NCBI GenBank assembly: GCA_002389265.1
Contig: DGOD01000302.1
Coordinates: 1,193 to 9,930, forward strand
Direction: 5' to 3'
DNA length: 8,738 bases
Origin: Gammaproteobacteria bacterium UBA4475
GTDB taxonomy: Bacteria > Pseudomonadota > Gammaproteobacteria > Pseudomonadales > Azotimanducaceae
A model generated the notes under the pieces. That model was not told the DNA's origin. It ran no database searches and was given only the letters and a program-made list of their open reading frames with translations. Positions 5,988-8,738 of the stretch are shown piece by piece. Numbering within the stretch: position 1 is the first letter of the stretch; every line of letters begins with the position of its first letter. Made by a program: the position numbers and the translations under genes.

Positions 5988-8669
5988 ATGTTTCAAAGAA
6001 ACCAATTAAATATCGCTATTCTCGCGGTCATGTTTGGCACTGCCACCACCGCATCCGCGGAGATGGAAGAAATCGTCGTGACAGCCACCAAGCGCTCCGC
6101 CAGCATGCAGGATGTCCCATTAGCCGTGCAGGCAATGAGCTCACGCCAACTGGAAGAACAAAACATCCAGGAATTTTCTGACTACATTCAATACTTGCCT
6201 AACGTTAATGCGGGCGGGCGTGGCCCAGGTCAGAGTGAGATCTATATTCGTGGCGCAGCCGTTGACGCCATCAACATTACAGTCGCCGAGTCTCAAGGCT
6301 CCGCACCCAACGTCGCACTCTACCTTGATGAGCAACCCGTCACCGCTGGCGGCCGAAATCTTGACGTCTATATCAGTGACATGGAACGCATCGAAGTACT
6401 GCCAGGGCCCCAGGGCACCCTGTACGGGGCCAGCTCAATGGCCGGCACTATTCGCCTGATCACCAACAAACCCGTGATTGATGAAGTGCAGGCCAGCATG
6501 AATGGCAGCTGGTCATCAACCAAAGGCGGCGAGGCCAGCAACTCAGCCGAACTGATGCTCAACCTGCCCGTCATCGAAGGCAAGATGGCCGTTCGTGTCG
6601 CGCTCTACAATGATCGTCAAGGTGGCTACATCGACAATGTCGCAGGCACTTTCCAGGCCGATAATACGGTCAACCCGACATTTCCAGGCGCGAGCGTGAC
6701 CTTCCCTGCCGGCACTGTATTCGCCAACGGCGATATTGTCGGCGCCGGCGGCCTGGTGGTTCCCGTCAGCAAAGCGACTGCATCAAACTCGAATCTGGTT
6801 GAAGATGATTTCAACGACGCCAGCTACGCGGGTTTTCGGGCCGGCCTTAAATACCTGATCAATGACGACTGGAACCTGCTCGTACAACATGCGCAACAGT
6901 CATTAGAGACCGAGGGCGTATTCGATTACGACCCAACGATTGGTGACCTGCAAGTCAACAGGTTTGCCGATGACAGCCTGTCAGACGAATTCAATCAAAC
7001 CGCTTGGACCCTGGAAGGGCGAGTCGGCGCACTGGACTTGGTCTACACCGGCGCCTTCCTGGACCGCGAAGTTGTCGCCAACATTGATTACACCGGCTAC
7101 ACCAACGTCGGTGGTTTTATCTCCGGCTACCAGTGTGAATATTTAGTGGGCAGTTTCTACACGGGTCTACCTAGCGCAGCTGACGGCGGTCCAACTACTA
7201 CCTACGGCTGGGATCCAACGCTCAGCGGCAATAGCGGCGTCATTGAGTGTGGCGACCCATCTAATGCCGCCCATATCGAAAATCAAAATACTCGCTGGAC
7301 TCACGAGTTTCGCGTAACCACCGATTTCGATAGCCCCGTCAATCTCACCGCCGGTGTATTTTACGAGGACTTTGAAATTGAGCATGTCGGCGATTTCAAC
7401 TACCAGGCGCCGATTGATGCGGGCTTTGCTCCCATCGATATCAACACCAATTCAACCTTCGACAATTCCACAGCCAATGCCCGCGGCAAGACAACACTCA
7501 ACACGCAGTTCCGTAACGACAACACGCGAACAGAGACCCAGGTAGCTGTATTTGGCGAATTGTCTTGGGATGTTACCAGCGAGTTTAATCTAGCGGCTGG
7601 CGCAAGATATTACGACCTAGAGTACGCGTATAAGGGCTATGGCGCATGGCGCTACGGTAACAGACCCTTGTTTACCGACGACGCCGACCTGTCCAACGAT
7701 ATTAATCCGACTGTGACGGGAGGCCGCGATTACGAGGCTAACTTTGCCGAACTGCAGCCCATCAGTGTTGATGATACCATCGTCAAGTTTACTGCCAGCT
7801 GGACGCCGAGCGATGACATGCTGATATACGCATCATGGTCAGAAGGCTACCGCCCACCGGGTTTCAACCGCGCAGCAGCCAAAGAAGGCGGCCAATATAA
7901 TGCTAACGACACCAACACTTTGGCAGATGGCACCGAATGCGGCACAGCAGCACCCATTGAAGCCAACGCAGCAACCGGCTTCCCTGGCTACTGTCTACCC
8001 TATGTATTTGAATCAGACACACTTGAAAATATGGAACTCGGCTGGAAAACCACCATGGCAGATGGCCAGGTACGGTTTAACGGTGCTATCTACAAGATCG
8101 ACTGGAATGACATTCAGGTCTCTCAGTTTGACTCGCAGAATATTTCCGTCTTAACCATCGTCGATAATGGCGGTGACGCTGAGATCATGGGTATTGAGGC
8201 AGACTTGGTCTGGTTGGCAACTGACAACTTCACCCTGTATGCCGCTGCGTCCTACAACGACACGGAACTGGTTCGGGTTGACCCGGCATTCGCCGTTATT
8301 GTTGCTGACGAAGGCTCACCATTACCGCTGACACCTGAATTTCAGAGCAGCGTTCGTGGTCGCTACGAGTGGCAGATGGCAGGCGCCCTGAACGCTCATT
8401 GGCAGTTGGGCATTAAATATGCCGGTGAAGCACTTAACTCACTAGTGGACACACCGACAGAGCCTAATTCAACCCAGCAAGCCTATACATTGGTTAATGC
8501 CAGCGTTGGGGTTCAAGACGAATCTGTCGGCTGGGGCGTTGAGCTTTTCGTGTCAAACCTGACTGACAAACGAGCTGAGCTGCACATCAATCGCCAGGAC
8601 TTTTTCGAGCGTATTACGACTAACCGACCTCGGACTATTGGTCTTCGTGTCTCATACGACTTGCGCTAG
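5988..8669 (+). CDS. TonB-dependent outer-membrane receptor
   Basis: This 893-residue outer-membrane beta-barrel imports a scarce ligand using energy from TonB-ExbB-ExbD. In order: a signal peptide (MFQRNQLNIAILAVMFG core, cleavage after ASA at residue 24), a TonB box (EEIVVTATKR, 27-36), a plug domain to about residue 160 (DVPLAVQAMS, LPNVNAGGRG, IYIRGA, the hallmark LPGPQGTLYG at 138-147, and GTIRLITNKP), then the barrel (YASWSEGYRPPGFNRAA; NMELGWKT; VSNLTDKRAEL; PRTIGLRVSYDLR at the C-terminus). Four cysteines fall as two pairs, 383/421 and 651/669, probably in extracellular loops. The ATG at 5988 directly precedes the signal peptide and follows a G-run at 5979-5984. A longer frame to 5889 would put 33 residues before the signal sequence and is unlikely. 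The sequence resembles the 'iron-complex receptor' class, often used for siderophores, vitamins or hydrophobic carbon sources; the ligand is unknown. Confidence 0.95.
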   Translation: MFQRNQLNIAILAVMFGTATTASAEMEEIVVTATKRSASMQDVPLAVQAMSSRQLEEQNIQEFSDYIQYLPNVNAGGRGPGQSEIYIRGAAVDAINITVAESQGSAPNVALYLDEQPVTAGGRNLDVYISDMERIEVLPGPQGTLYGASSMAGTIRLITNKPVIDEVQASMNGSWSSTKGGEASNSAELMLNLPVIEGKMAVRVALYNDRQGGYIDNVAGTFQADNTVNPTFPGASVTFPAGTVFANGDIVGAGGLVVPVSKATASNSNLVEDDFNDASYAGFRAGLKYLINDDWNLLVQHAQQSLETEGVFDYDPTIGDLQVNRFADDSLSDEFNQTAWTLEGRVGALDLVYTGAFLDREVVANIDYTGYTNVGGFISGYQCEYLVGSFYTGLPSAADGGPTTTYGWDPTLSGNSGVIECGDPSNAAHIENQNTRWTHEFRVTTDFDSPVNLTAGVFYEDFEIEHVGDFNYQAPIDAGFAPIDINTNSTFDNSTANARGKTTLNTQFRNDNTRTETQVAVFGELSWDVTSEFNLAAGARYYDLEYAYKGYGAWRYGNRPLFTDDADLSNDINPTVTGGRDYEANFAELQPISVDDTIVKFTASWTPSDDMLIYASWSEGYRPPGFNRAAAKEGGQYNANDTNTLADGTECGTAAPIEANAATGFPGYCLPYVFESDTLENMELGWKTTMADGQVRFNGAIYKIDWNDIQVSQFDSQNISVLTIVDNGGDAEIMGIEADLVWLATDNFTLYAAASYNDTELVRVDPAFAVIVADEGSPLPLTPEFQSSVRGRYEWQMAGALNAHWQLGIKYAGEALNSLVDTPTEPNSTQQAYTLVNASVGVQDESVGWGVELFVSNLTDKRAELHINRQDFFERITTNRPRTIGLRVSYDLR

Positions 8670-8686
8670 ACAAAAAAACCTAGTGG

Positions 8687-8728
8687 CAGTCAACAACCAG
8701 GGTGAACCATTCACCCTGGTTGTTACTG
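8687..8728 (+). terminator. Strong inverted repeat after the TonB receptor, probable terminator hairpin
   Basis: AACAACCAGGGTGAA (8692-8706) pairs perfectly over 15 bases with 8710-8724 around a CCA loop. After one bulged C (8691), CAGT pairs with ACTG for four more. It begins 17 bases after the receptor stop. No T-run follows on the plus strand. On the minus strand a run of seven T (complement of 8672-8678) lies about 8 bases beyond the stem, so a minus-strand gene entering from the right could also use it. It may act as a terminator or as an mRNA 3'-end stabiliser. Confidence 0.65.
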
Positions 8729-8738
8729 AGAACCTTTG

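Overview
The window looks like chromosomal sequence from a Gram-negative proteobacterium, most likely a marine or aquatic gammaproteobacterium. The evidence is a textbook gamma-type LexA (SOS) box, a VF530-family small protein, a large TonB-dependent outer-membrane receptor and a Sec-exported periplasmic protein. The taxonomic placement is inference; no rRNA or other marker gene is present. No tRNA, rRNA, CRISPR array, insertion sequence or phage gene was recognised.

Layout. (1) Positions 1-589, plus strand: the last 21 codons of an upstream gene with a Glu/Ala/His-rich tail, then a small exported protein of unknown function, probably in the same operon. (2) Positions 706-1095, minus strand: a lone gene for a 110-residue, highly charged helical/coiled-coil protein. 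A full-match LexA box lies next to its -10 element, so this is a candidate undescribed SOS-response gene. (3) Positions 1203-5200, minus strand: five co-directional genes, in transcription order a SnoaL/NTF2-like protein, a beta-lactamase-fold serine hydrolase (GTG start, overlapping the previous stop), a MmcQ/YjbR-family protein, a crotonase-superfamily enzyme (TTG start) and a zinc-dependent medium-chain dehydrogenase. (4) Positions 5400-5654, plus strand: a VF530/DUF2132-like small protein, divergent from the five-gene block. (5) Positions 5655-5987: a 333-base gene-free stretch with an AT-rich candidate promoter. (6) Positions 5988-8669, plus strand: an 893-residue TonB-dependent receptor, followed by a very strong hairpin at 8687-8728.

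How the parts may work together. The block at 1203-5200 combines an ester/amide hydrolase-like enzyme, a small alpha+beta-barrel SnoaL protein, a CoA-ester enzyme and a polyol/alcohol-type dehydrogenase. With an outer-membrane receptor nearby, this has the flavour of a catabolic module for a lipid-, terpenoid-, steroid- or aromatic-like compound. The substrate cannot be read from the sequence, and joint regulation with the receptor is speculation. The most distinctive signal in the window is the SOS box in front of the unknown coiled-coil gene.
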